64,000 nt of DNA from Leucobacter salsicius M1-8. GTDB lineage: Bacteria; Actinomycetota; Actinomycetes; Actinomycetales; Microbacteriaceae. The stretch spans positions 124,001 to 188,000 of the forward strand of contig NZ_AOCN01000019.1 in assembly GCF_000350525.1 (NCBI RefSeq), in the 5' to 3' direction. The notes beneath the pieces are model-generated. The model worked only from the letters and a program-made list of their open reading frames with translations. It had not been told where the DNA came from and searched no databases. This document shows positions 34,441 to 42,349 of this stretch, in pieces. The position numbers and the translations under genes are program-made. Position 1 is the first letter of the stretch, and each line of letters begins with the position of its first letter.

Positions 34441-34980
34441 GTGTATAGCTGTCCGGAATCTACTTCCGAGTTGCCCCGAGTTACTCGCGAAACCGTGGTG
34501 CGTTGGATGGCTGGTTTTGCCGGAAAGGGAAAAATGGATCTCGCTGAATTAGTTCTCCACGGGAACAATAACGTTCGAGCGCACGACGAGGTTGCGGAGC
34601 TCGCTTCTTCGGCACGTTCCTTTCTCGAGTGCGTCGACGGATGGGACTCGTTCACGGTCGAAGCAGCCAGCCCTGCAGCTGAGCGGGTGCTTGGTGCCGC
34701 GATGATGTTAAACCCAGAACTCTGTGGAGGCCGGTCCCGCCGAACAGTCATTCTCGACGTTAACATCGCCAGCGGCACCTCAATTGCGAACGCTGCGCGA
34801 CGAATCCGGGAGCATATTGACGTCGAATGGCTTATTGCTGTGGCCATCAATTCTCTCACGGACATTGACATGCGATGGGGGGTCGAAGGCATCGATTCAT
34901 TGTTCGTATGCCGGCAGGTGTCAGAGCTTCGCGAGAGCAGCCAGAGCGCCTACGACAGCATCAGAGTTCGAGCCAGCTGA
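34441..34980 (+). CDS. Phosphoribosyltransferase-like protein
   Basis: A 179-residue protein from GTG 34441. The segment T-V-I-L-D-V-N-I-A-S-G-T-S-I (about residues 101-114) resembles the PRPP-binding loop of type I phosphoribosyltransferases, with only one of the two usual acidic residues kept. A preceding strand/helix (F-T-V-E-A-A-S-P-A-A-E-R-V-L) and a following one (E-W-L-I-A-V-A-I-N-S-L) fit the fold. A similar fold is found in nucleotide salvage enzymes and in stress-linked PRTase proteins. The start is uncertain; ATG 34534, after GGAAAGGGAAAA, is an alternative. The last 60 bases overlap the convergent gene at 34921. It belongs to the kinase cassette, and its activity is unproven. Confidence 0.5.
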   Translation: MYSCPESTSELPRVTRETVVRWMAGFAGKGKMDLAELVLHGNNNVRAHDEVAELASSARSFLECVDGWDSFTVEAASPAAERVLGAAMMLNPELCGGRSRRTVILDVNIASGTSIANAARRIREHIDVEWLIAVAINSLTDIDMRWGVEGIDSLFVCRQVSELRESSQSAYDSIRVRAS

Positions 34981-35379
34981 GGCAATCTGATCCCGTAGCT
35001 CTTCGAACCGAGTCTTTGTGATTCCGAACGACTTCGGGGCACCCGCAGGATCGACGGTAGCGACAGCGACGCCCAACGCTTCGCGAAGTACGTACAGTAT
35101 CGCTCCCTCACAGTGTGCTCTAGAGAAAGATGCTTTGTTGCGCCGGGCTACCGGTGGAGTGCCAGCGATGCGGATGCCGGACCCCTCGAGATCGAAAGAA
35201 GTGAGTCTGCTGTTTAAAGCGAGTGCTAGATCTACCGCTTGCTCAGCAGGCTCAACCGAGGTAGTTCGGAGCTCAAACTTATCCACGTAAGTTGGCTCCT
35301 CAAGTGTTCCGTCAAGTATGACGGCATGAATCCGGGGCTGCTTCCCGTTTGGGACGACGACTACTCCAATTACGCTCAT
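34921..35379 (-). CDS. Protein of unknown function, possible RNase H/RuvC-like fold
   Basis: A 152-residue protein. Strands (V-I-G-V-V-V-V near residue 3; H-A-V-I-L-D near 18), helices and a final S-D-A-V-V-G-A-L-A-A-L-A resemble the outline of RuvC/RNase H-fold proteins, but the expected first acidic residue is missing, so the assignment is weak. It starts 22 bp from the divergent kinase gene at 35402, and its 3' end overlaps the convergent PRTase-like gene by 60 bp. I recognise no family. The longer frame from 35439 would overlap the kinase gene, so ATG 35379 is preferred. Confidence 0.5.
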   Translation of the reverse strand: MSVIGVVVVPNGKQPRIHAVILDGTLEEPTYVDKFELRTTSVEPAEQAVDLALALNSRLTSFDLEGSGIRIAGTPPVARRNKASFSRAHCEGAILYVLREALGVAVATVDPAGAPKSFGITKTRFEELRDQIASAGSNSDAVVGALAALAKL

Positions 35380-35401
35380 AGATGACAGTATCCTTGCTTT
35401 G

Positions 35402-36445
35402 ATGAGCAGTTCAACTCTTCCCACGGGAACCACTGTCAATGACAGGTATGTCTTACAACGTAAGCTTGGCTCTGACGGAGACGTGTACGAGGCCCACGAC
35501 CGTCATCTCAACCAGACGGTTGCATTCAAGCTTCTCCACCAGGAGAACAGCTCCCCACAGTCGTGGGATGAGGCTCGCCGCCTAGAGCAGCTGAGAAACC
35601 GTTTCATCATTCCCGTCATCAACGCCGATGTCGTAGCCAACAGCGACCTTCGCTACATCGTAACTCGGTTGCTCCCTATCGGTGATCTCGAATCTGAAGC
35701 AGCACCAAACGGAATCTCCACGGCTCTCGCAGTTCGGTACGGGGCTCACCTCGCTACAGCCGTCGTTGCAGTACACGCAGCAGGCATGGTTCACCGCGAC
35801 ATCAAACCGGCAAATGCGCTCCTTGACGGGGATATTGCGCACTTGTCTGACTTTGAGTACTGCTGCATCCTCGACGAGAACGGGGAAGCGCCACGTGATG
35901 GCAGTTGGTGCACCCTTGCTCCTGAAGTGGCCATGGATGACGGCGTGTGCACTGTCGCCTCTGACGTGTACTCACTCTCTGCAACAGTCTTTTATCTGTT
36001 GTCAGGCGAGTACCCCGTCGACCCGCATCTTCCACGAGCAGAACAGAAACTACTCATCGCGGCCGGCGACGTGAGATCTCTTGCAGACATTGCCCCGCAT
36101 GTTCCTCGAGCCGTCTCGAGCGTTATCAAGCGTGGAATGGGTGTTGACCCTGCCGCTCGACATCCTTCTGCTGAAAGCTTTGCAAACGCGCTAGCTACGG
36201 CCATTGGCCGCCGACGCAGCTGGCACCGGATCACCCACTTGGGGCACACCTTTTGCGCAGAGAGTGTCGGGCAGAACAACCGAAAGTCGCTCGGCGTATG
36301 TGCTAGTTCAGTTCCTAATGGAAAAGTGAAGGTGCACGCATTTTACCTCGGCTCGAAACGAGCAGTGTCAGGGACGCCTGCCCGTGTTGTGCGTGCGGGA
36401 GAACTGGCTCCAGCACTTCGCAGTATGTTTGTAAAACTGAACTGA
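35402..36445 (+). CDS. Serine/threonine protein kinase with C-terminal extension
   Basis: A 347-residue soluble protein with no membrane segment. The kinase domain is about 18-270. It has a modified glycine loop L-G-S-D-G-D-V-Y, Lys43 in V-A-F-K, the catalytic H-R-D-I-K-P-A-N (131-138), D-F-E in place of D-F-G (150-152) and A-P-E (173-175). The Mg-binding Asp is kept but the Gly is Glu, so activity may be altered. The last 60 residues form a beta-rich domain of unknown type. Unlike PknA/B it has no PASTA domains. It is divergent from the 152-aa gene and lies in the island. The stop codon is inside an ACTGA tandem repeat. Confidence 0.85.
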   Translation: MSSSTLPTGTTVNDRYVLQRKLGSDGDVYEAHDRHLNQTVAFKLLHQENSSPQSWDEARRLEQLRNRFIIPVINADVVANSDLRYIVTRLLPIGDLESEAAPNGISTALAVRYGAHLATAVVAVHAAGMVHRDIKPANALLDGDIAHLSDFEYCCILDENGEAPRDGSWCTLAPEVAMDDGVCTVASDVYSLSATVFYLLSGEYPVDPHLPRAEQKLLIAAGDVRSLADIAPHVPRAVSSVIKRGMGVDPAARHPSAESFANALATAIGRRRSWHRITHLGHTFCAESVGQNNRKSLGVCASSVPNGKVKVHAFYLGSKRAVSGTPARVVRAGELAPALRSMFVKLN

Positions 36446-36465
36446 ACTGAACTGAACTGAACTGA
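36436..36465 (+). repeat. Six tandem copies of ACTGA across the kinase stop codon
   Basis: Six perfect 5-bp units span 36436-36465. The kinase stop (TGA 36443-36445) lies at the end of the second copy, so copy-number change downstream would not change the protein. Confidence 0.85.
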
Positions 36466-36832
36466 ATTGTAATTGTAAGGAAGGCCTGAGCTTGTGCGCG
36501 CAAGTTCGCCGACCGCACTGGTATACAAAGAAAGAACGGTACGTCCGGACCTGTGAAATCTCGGCCCCGATCTAGCCCAGAAAACAGGATGTCGAGCTGC
36601 AAGGTCTACGTTCCTCAGATCAGCGCACCACTGGCACTCAAATCCGCTCCCTACCAGACTTTGTATCTTCGCAACTACAGATTTACATACACAGAGCGTA
36701 AGAAGACTCAACACCAAGGCCTACCTTGGTGTTGATGTAATAACGGACTTCCGGGTTTGGGACGTAGGAAGACAACGTCAAGAACCATTCCTGATAGACA
36801 GTCGAGCCTCATGACTAACATGCTCATCCCGC
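36446..36832. other. Intergenic stretch between kinase gene and IS21
   Basis: This stretch holds the ACTGA repeat and about 370 bases without a convincing gene. The final 5 bases (36828-36832, CCCGC) are one copy of the IS target duplication. Confidence 0.6.
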
Positions 36833-36973
36833 TGTTTAGAAGGCGCTTCGGAAAGCGCGTGTGCAACGATCGGAAAGCATTGATGTAAGCATCGGGTAGC
36901 GCTCTCGATGGCTTCTGGCTGAGGATGGCTCTTACCCTGGCGACGAGTGTTCGCTGGGGCGAGAGGAATTCTA

Positions 36974-38626
36974 ATGACGGATTATCGGCAGCTGATGCTG
37001 CTTTTGATAGAAAAACGCTCTTACCGGGAGATTGCTACGCGGCTGGGCTGCTCGCAGCGCACGATCGCTAAGGTACGCCGCGTGCTCGACGAGCAGCAAC
37101 TCGTCGGCAGTGAACAGGTTGCGGCGTTGGCGCTGGAAGAAATCGACGGGCTCTTCTCCGACGGACGCAAGAGCGCAGCGGACGGGTTTGTGCCAGTGGA
37201 CATCGACAAGGTGGTCCAGTCGAGGTTAGGGCGGAAGAAACCGCCGTTGAAAGTACTCTGGGCCAAATACCTGCAAACAGATGCTCCTGCTGGGGTACGC
37301 CATTACGGGTACGAGCGGTTCTGCCAGATTATTGCTGAGTATGTACGCGTGAGAGACCTCACCGCCCCGATCAAGCATGTGCCCGGGCATACGATGCAAG
37401 TCGATTGGGCGGGCACCCGCATGCAGATCATCGACCCGATCAGTCGAGCAACCACCCCGGTGTCGGTGTTCGTCGCGTCACTGCCGTACTCCGGACTCGT
37501 GTTCGCGTATGGCTACCTCGATGAGAAACAACCTGCCTGGCATGACGCTCACCGACGCGCATTCGAGTACGTGAACGGTGTCACCCTGCTGGTCGTGCCC
37601 GACAACGCTTCGACGGCATCGAACCAGATCAGCAAGGCCTCGCGTGCTCGTGACGTGAACGGCTCCTATGCGGAGTTTCTCGAGCATTACCGGACCGCTG
37701 CTGTTCCCACGAGGTCAGCTGCTCCAAGAGATAAAGGGAACGTCGAAGCTGGGGTGAAAGTCGTCACGAATTGGGTCATTCACTACCTCAATGATCAAGT
37801 GTTCGCGTCACTCGATGATCTCAACGGAGCAGTCGCAGAGCGTGTGGAATGGATCAACCGCAGGATCCCGTTCCGGGGTGAACAGCGCAGCCGGATGGAC
37901 TGGTTTGAGGAGGCCGAGAGGACGGGTCTCCTCGAGTTGCCAGCTCAGAGATGGGAGCCGGTGGTGTGGCGCAAAGCAAAAGTACATCGCGACTGGCATG
38001 TCCAGATCGACACCATCAAGTACTCAGTTCCGTACGAGTTCGCTGGCCTGAACGTCGACGTGCGTATCGTCGGCGAACAACTCGATGTGCTTGCTGATGG
38101 CGCAGTGATTGCGACGCATCAGCGCGGCAGCCATCGGAACGGGTATGTCACCGATGCTGAACATGCGCCCGCCTATCTGGAAGAAACGGCGGGGCTCTGG
38201 ACGCGCGCCTATTTTCTCAGACAGGCCGCGAAAGTAGGGCCCGGAACGGTCGCCGCGCTCACGAGGCTGCTCGATGGGAAGAAGATCGAGGCACAAGGGT
38301 TCCGGTCATGCATGAACATCCTCGATCTCGGGAAGCGGGGCAGCCGGCAGCAGCTCGAACGCGCCTGCAAACAGCTCACCGATAACGACGCACACAGGCA
38401 GATCAGTTATACCGCCGTGAAACACGCGCTGGCAGTTGTCAGAGCTGAGCAAGACGAGCGCCCCCAAATCATACGATCAGGTGCGAGGACAACGGGGACC
38501 GAATCTCCTCACTCGCGTCGAATCGCTGGCCGCGACACGAGCGGCGCGCATCTGGCAGGGCCCGGGGCGTTCAGCCTCGAAGCACTCACCGGCATCCAGC
38601 CAGGAGCGGAGGGGGCCGATGTTTGA
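36974..38626 (+). CDS. istA: IS21 family transposase IstA
   Basis: A 550-residue transposase. An N-terminal HTH (Y-R-E-I-A-T-R-L-G-C-S-Q-R-T-I-A-K) is followed by the integrase core with DDE residues: Asp in M-Q-V-D-W-A-G (about 144), Asp in V-V-P-D-N-A (about 211) and Glu in K-G-N-V-E-A-G (about 258). ATG 36974 has GAGAGGAATTCTA upstream; the open frame extends to 36947 without support. Its stop overlaps the istB start by 8 bp. All catalytic residues are present, so the element could be active. Confidence 0.93.
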   Translation: MTDYRQLMLLLIEKRSYREIATRLGCSQRTIAKVRRVLDEQQLVGSEQVAALALEEIDGLFSDGRKSAADGFVPVDIDKVVQSRLGRKKPPLKVLWAKYLQTDAPAGVRHYGYERFCQIIAEYVRVRDLTAPIKHVPGHTMQVDWAGTRMQIIDPISRATTPVSVFVASLPYSGLVFAYGYLDEKQPAWHDAHRRAFEYVNGVTLLVVPDNASTASNQISKASRARDVNGSYAEFLEHYRTAAVPTRSAAPRDKGNVEAGVKVVTNWVIHYLNDQVFASLDDLNGAVAERVEWINRRIPFRGEQRSRMDWFEEAERTGLLELPAQRWEPVVWRKAKVHRDWHVQIDTIKYSVPYEFAGLNVDVRIVGEQLDVLADGAVIATHQRGSHRNGYVTDAEHAPAYLEETAGLWTRAYFLRQAAKVGPGTVAALTRLLDGKKIEAQGFRSCMNILDLGKRGSRQQLERACKQLTDNDAHRQISYTAVKHALAVVRAEQDERPQIIRSGARTTGTESPHSRRIAGRDTSGAHLAGPGAFSLEALTGIQPGAEGADV

Positions 38627-39392
38627 GCAGCACCTCACTGAGGACGACATGCCCCTGTTCACCAAACTGCGATTGACAGCATTTGGTGAAACCGTCATTA
38701 ACATCGCGAACGATCCCTCGTTTGATGAGTGGTCGTTCTCGCAGAAGATCAGGCACGCGCTGAATCAAGAGACCGAGGCTCGGGGTGAGCGTCGTATGTT
38801 GAAACTGTTGAAAGCGTCGCGCACCCCGAACCCTGCCGCCTGTGTCGAGGACATCCACTACCTCGACGGCCGCTCGTTACACCGTGAAGTAATTGCCAGA
38901 CTTGCTGCATGTAGATGGGTAGATCACTGCACAAACCTTGTCATTCTCGGGTCATCGAGCGTGGGAAAATCATACCTCGCGCAAGCAATGGTGAATGCAG
39001 CCTGCCGCCGTGATTACACGGCAAGGTATTACCGGTTGGATGACCTCGCGAACCAGCTCGCGGTCTATCACCACACCGATCCAGCCAGGTTGAAGTTCTT
39101 ACAAGACCTCCATGCCTGCGACGCGTTAGTCCTGGATGACTTTCTCACGACGCCGATCAGTAGTGAGACCGCTGCCGAGGTCCTCAATATTCTCGCCGCG
39201 AGGGAGGGCCGGGGCGCGACCGTGGTGACGAGTCAGTTCGATCCCGAGGACTGGTACAAATCACTTCATGATGCAGTGGTCGCGGAGTCAATATTGAATC
39301 GGATCGTGTCGAACGCAGAGATCGTGCAGTTGGCCGGCCCGAACATGCGTAGGCACACGGTCACTGGCATCGATAGCGGGCTTGAGGTATAG
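38619..39392 (+). CDS. istB: IS21 family helper ATPase IstB
   Basis: A 257-residue AAA+ ATPase related to DnaC. The Walker A motif is G-S-S-S-V-G-K-S (about residue 111) and Walker B A-L-V-L-D-D-F (about 168). It directs IstA to the target DNA. ATG 38619 overlaps the istA 3' end by 8 bp; the frame is open upstream to 38436, which lies in istA and is not expected to be translated. Confidence 0.93.
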   Translation: MFEQHLTEDDMPLFTKLRLTAFGETVINIANDPSFDEWSFSQKIRHALNQETEARGERRMLKLLKASRTPNPAACVEDIHYLDGRSLHREVIARLAACRWVDHCTNLVILGSSSVGKSYLAQAMVNAACRRDYTARYYRLDDLANQLAVYHHTDPARLKFLQDLHACDALVLDDFLTTPISSETAAEVLNILAAREGRGATVVTSQFDPEDWYKSLHDAVVAESILNRIVSNAEIVQLAGPNMRRHTVTGIDSGLEV

Positions 39393-39728
39393 CTCAAGGG
39401 TCATGCGTGGGTGCAGCGAGCACTTTACGGTCGTTGCACCCACGCTTTCCGATCGTTACACACGCGCTTTCCGAAACGTCGACTAAACACCCGCGACGCT
39501 CAAACTGCGTATAGGTGAACAGTGAACACGCAAAACCCCGGCCACAAAATGCTGCCAGGGCGCCCAGCTAGCGGGATCGCGCCGTTGCATACAGCTAGCC
39601 CCATTGTGTCGCTCCATGAGAAGCGATGTCTCACCTAATCGATGCCGGTCGGTGCCACTGAACACCTTAATAGCGTCCAAACACCAAGGGCGGTTACAAG
39701 TATTTGGGGCCAGTCCTCAAATCTATTG
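39393..39728. other. IS21 right end and tRNA-Phe-like remnant
   Basis: From 39393 to 39489 is the right end of the IS. From 39490 to 39728 no gene is seen; a 21-nt copy of the tRNA-Phe 3' end (20 identical) lies at 39638-39658. Confidence 0.6.
39638..39658 (+). repeat. Partial copy of the tRNA-Phe 3' end
   Basis: It matches tRNA-Phe 33165-33185 at 20 of 21 positions, differing at one base in the acceptor arm. It is the likely right border of one integrated unit. Confidence 0.7.
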
Positions 39729-40463
39729 CTAGAGGGGGATTCGCTCATTGCCTCTTGGGATATAGGTAAGTTGGATCCGAGGCTTTCTCTCCAATACGAA
39801 AAATGGGACTTGGGAAAGTACCAAGATGACAGCTGAAGATGCGCGCCTTGCGTAATTTTGATTGATCTCATCGCGAGTGATTGATCCCTCAGCGAGGAGG
39901 CGGGTGATCGCGAGCCGGAAGATTTCGATATCGATACTGCTCAAACGTCCTGTTGAGCTGACCCTCTTGAGTTCTGCCCAGTCGACTGCCACGATCTCAT
40001 TCTTGCGCCCGTCGGCAGCTGAAAGTGTCCTGCCTGCGAGAGGCAGGATGTATTGCATCCAGACACTCTCAAATGTCTCAGGTTCGGCATCAAGACCCGT
40101 TGTGGGGGCTACGCGCTCCGTTGATACAGCAGGTTGTAACGTATCTGCCGAGAGCTCTAGTAGCGTCACGCTGAGCTTCGCTGCGACCTCTCGCGCGTCT
40201 GAGCGCACAATCCCATCGGTAGCAAGTACGGCACGGTCGCAGTCAAAATAATCCTTCACTCCGTGCAGTTCCATGATCATTTGGCGGTTGACTTGCCGCG
40301 AAGTGTGACCATAGAGTTTCGCTTGTATCGCGACCCGCTCATGATCATTCTCCGCTATTGCATCGAGTCCATAATCATTAGTCAAGCTCGTGACCTGTGT
40401 GCGGTATCCCAATCGCTCGAAGTGTCGCGCAACAAGATGCTCATACGCTGTGGGGGTAATCAT
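39729..40463 (-). CDS. Mrr-like restriction endonuclease
   Basis: A 244-residue protein. The N-terminal domain (1-95) has the Mrr-type PD-(D/E)xK layout: Y-E-H-L-V-A-R-H-F-E-R-L-G-Y (about 7-20), then N-D-Y-G-L-D (catalytic Asp about 34), and V-A-I-Q-A-K (Gln47-x-Lys49). The remaining 150 residues are unrecognised and may bind DNA or a partner. Mrr-type enzymes cut methylated or foreign DNA. It is divergent from the small ORF and the GIY-YIG-like gene at 40531-41258, so the three may form a nuclease-type defence unit. Confidence 0.78.
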   Translation of the reverse strand: MITPTAYEHLVARHFERLGYRTQVTSLTNDYGLDAIAENDHERVAIQAKLYGHTSRQVNRQMIMELHGVKDYFDCDRAVLATDGIVRSDAREVAAKLSVTLLELSADTLQPAVSTERVAPTTGLDAEPETFESVWMQYILPLAGRTLSAADGRKNEIVAVDWAELKRVSSTGRLSSIDIEIFRLAITRLLAEGSITRDEINQNYARRASSAVILVLSQVPFFVLERKPRIQLTYIPRGNERIPL

Positions 40464-40530
40464 TGACTCAGAATAACTGGCAGCGTGGATAGCACGCGAG
40501 GATCGATACTGTGGACCCAGAAATAACTAG

Positions 40531-40758
40531 GTGGACGGAGCTGAGAGGTTGAACGGTCTTGCATCGAGGCAGGAAATAGTTGAGATCCGGTTAGCAAGTA
40601 TCGTGGCTCAGTCACCAAAGGCGGAAATTGACTGTGTTCTGTCAAAAATGCCACCCCACCGCATAATTTCGATGTCAATGACCGCCGCGGAAGAATTCAA
40701 TACTGCTGCCCTGGTGCTTCTTGTTATCGAGTACCTAGATGAAAGGTCCACAGCATGA
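40531..40758 (+). CDS. Small ORF coupled to the GIY-YIG-like gene
   Basis: A 75-residue frame from GTG 40531 with no clear ribosome site; later starts such as a TTG after GAGAGG are possible. It ends in the ATGA shared with the next gene, so coupled translation is likely. It contains a helix-like segment (S-M-T-A-A-E-E-F-N-T-A-A-L-V-L-L-V-I-E-Y-L) but no family is recognised. Confidence 0.5.
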   Translation: MDGAERLNGLASRQEIVEIRLASIVAQSPKAEIDCVLSKMPPHRIISMSMTAAEEFNTAALVLLVIEYLDERSTA

Positions 40759-41258
40759 TTCTTGATCAATTCGATGAGCAGGGGCTTTCTCAAGCAGGGT
40801 TCACGGGCTTCTTGACGATTGCCGAACTGAGTTCCGATCGTGCTCGGATCCCTGCTGTACGTGGCGTGTATGCGGTGCTGCGGACTGTTACGAGTGAGCC
40901 GGAGTTTACCCAAATTGGAAGTGGTGGGCATTTCAAAGGTAAAGACCCCAACGTGGAGATCGCCGACTTGCAACGAAACTGGGTGCCGGGGGCTCAAGTC
41001 GTATACATCGGAAAAGCGGGCGATCCTGGGAGAGCTGCGACACTACGCAGCCGTCTGTGGCAGTACTTGCGTTTTGGCGAGGGTGCAAATGTTGGCCATT
41101 GGGGAGGGAGGTATATCTGGCAACTTGCTGACCGCGATTCGTTGATCATAGCCTGGAACGAGATGCCTGACGGGGTGCCGAGTGAGCTGGAATCCGAACT
41201 CATTGGGAGGTTTCGGGGTCATTTCGGAGAGCGACCGTTCGCGAACCTCGCGAAGTAG
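40755..41258 (+). CDS. GIY-YIG-like nuclease-superfamily protein
   Basis: A 167-residue protein. G-V-Y-A-V (about 37-41) and V-V-Y-I-G-K-A (about 82-88) match the GIY-YIG motif, followed by L-R-S-R-L (97-101), G-H-W-G-G-R-Y-I-W (114-122) and a Glu-rich helix with E-L-E-S-E-L-I. A variant catalytic site is likely. GIY-YIG domains cut DNA or act as binding modules. It is coupled to the upstream 75-aa ORF and divergent from the Mrr-like gene. It is the last gene of the island. Confidence 0.6.
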   Translation: MILDQFDEQGLSQAGFTGFLTIAELSSDRARIPAVRGVYAVLRTVTSEPEFTQIGSGGHFKGKDPNVEIADLQRNWVPGAQVVYIGKAGDPGRAATLRSRLWQYLRFGEGANVGHWGGRYIWQLADRDSLIIAWNEMPDGVPSELESELIGRFRGHFGERPFANLAK

Positions 41259-41642
41259 TGAACCTTGACTCACCTTGGCGGGGGGCAATTGGGCGCTCCC
41301 AGGATTGTTAGCTGACATCTGTCTAAGGTTCTGACTTCTGGAGCTTGCTAGGTCAGCCTGTCCCGAGCGACTGCGTTTGGGGGAGCCATGAGCATTCAAG
41401 ATAACCGCTCGCCTCCATTGTTCGTTTGAGTCAGTACGCTGCGTCGCTCCGAGGTTTGAGGGTGGCATTCTGCGTTGAGCGCCGAGATACCCTCTGGAAT
41501 CGCGCGTCTAGATCACGGGGGTTCTTTTAATTTCTGGGTTGAGCTGAGCTCCCCGGTGCACGGTCTGATCTGTTGACACGAACAGAAACTGACCTAGTAT
41601 CTCAATCATATGGCGGTGTACCGCCAGCAGTGATCGAATCGG
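41259..41642. other. Island end: gene-free stretch with tRNA-locus repeat
   Basis: No gene is seen. It includes the 18-nt copy of the tRNA-Phe terminator at 41512-41529, which marks the distal boundary of the island. Confidence 0.6.
41512..41529 (+). repeat. 18-nt copy of the tRNA-Phe terminator
   Basis: It is identical to 33230-33247, in the 3' half of the tRNA-Phe terminator. The chromosomal gene at 41643 follows. Confidence 0.75.
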
Positions 41643-42344
41643 GTGAGCGTGAAATTACCAAAGCCAGCAGTTGCAGCGTCCTTTGCTCTCGTTCTCGGGT
41701 GCTCAGTGAGTTGTGTTGGGCTAGCTGCGGCCTCGGCGAACCAAGCTGAGGGCACATCGGACATGCCGAAAACTGAGCAGCTGGCTCTGCCTCTGGCACC
41801 CGAACACCAGAGTGTGGTCGATGCGGTGGCCGATGAAGATGCGCAGAAGACAATTGACCTCATTCAAGATGCTGGCATCAACGAACTGAACCCTGAATTC
41901 GCGGGAATGGTCCTTATCGATGGCGAGGTTGAGGGGCAGGTAACGCTTCGCTATTACGAGAAGGCGCCCTCTGCAGAGAAACTGCTGGCGAACGTCGAAA
42001 ACCTCAACGCGACAGCCCCCGTCAAGATCGTGCCAGCGCCCACCTCGGTACACATCGGGCTCCTCGAACGGGCTTCTGTTGAGCTCGTGGACAAGGACGG
42101 CGCCGCGGCGAGAGCATTCGGCGTAGCAGGTGTGACCGGAACCTCTTTTGACATGCGGACCGGTGAATTCATTCTCACCACTTCAGACGCAGCAAGCATT
42201 GAACGACTCACAGCGGCCAACGGTGCGCCGGGGTTCAATTACCAGGGCCTCGAAGTGAAGGTCCAGTTCGACGACACCGATCCGACTGCAGGGTTCCAAG
42301 TTGCTCGGGTGACAGACTCCACTCGCCGACCAGCCACCAGCTGA
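41643..42344 (+). CDS. Predicted secreted protein of unknown function
   Basis: A 233-residue protein from GTG 41643. Signal peptide-like N-terminus: Lys and hydrophobic core to about residue 32 (cut after an A-x-A motif near 32). The rest is soluble, alternating helix and strand, with E-V-E-G-Q-V-T-L-R-Y-Y strand near 90. It resembles N-terminal prosegment domains of secreted proteases, but no protease domain follows. It overlaps no neighbour and is convergent with arr. Confidence 0.6.
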   Translation: MSVKLPKPAVAASFALVLGCSVSCVGLAAASANQAEGTSDMPKTEQLALPLAPEHQSVVDAVADEDAQKTIDLIQDAGINELNPEFAGMVLIDGEVEGQVTLRYYEKAPSAEKLLANVENLNATAPVKIVPAPTSVHIGLLERASVELVDKDGAAARAFGVAGVTGTSFDMRTGEFILTTSDAASIERLTAANGAPGFNYQGLEVKVQFDDTDPTAGFQVARVTDSTRRPATS

Positions 42345-42349
42345 CCCAG

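Larger units (their letters stand above)
36833..39489 (+). mobile_element. IS21-family insertion sequence, complete, 2657 bp
   Basis: Both ends begin TGTTTAG. From 36847, a 32-base stretch (to 36878) matches the reverse complement of the right end with one difference, including two CGGAAAGC units, as in the multi-repeat ends of IS21 elements. CCCGC occurs on both flanks (36828-36832 and 39490-39494), a 5-bp target duplication. Inside are istA and istB. The element lies between the kinase cassette and the Mrr/GIY-YIG cassette. Confidence 0.92.
33185..41530. mobile_element. Genomic island inserted at tRNA-Phe
   Basis: The segment runs from the 3' end of tRNA-Phe to the distal copy of its terminator at 41512-41529. 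It carries a broken integrase, an IS21 element and genes of lower apparent GC and different codon use from the flanking chromosome. Three partial copies of the tRNA-Phe locus lie inside it in the same order as in the tRNA locus, suggesting more than one integration. The boundaries are inferred. Confidence 0.7.

Noticed and set aside
36436-36465. ACTGA repeat as a phase-variation switch
   Set aside because: The stop codon is in the second copy and later copies do not change the reading frame, so no on/off switch of the protein results.
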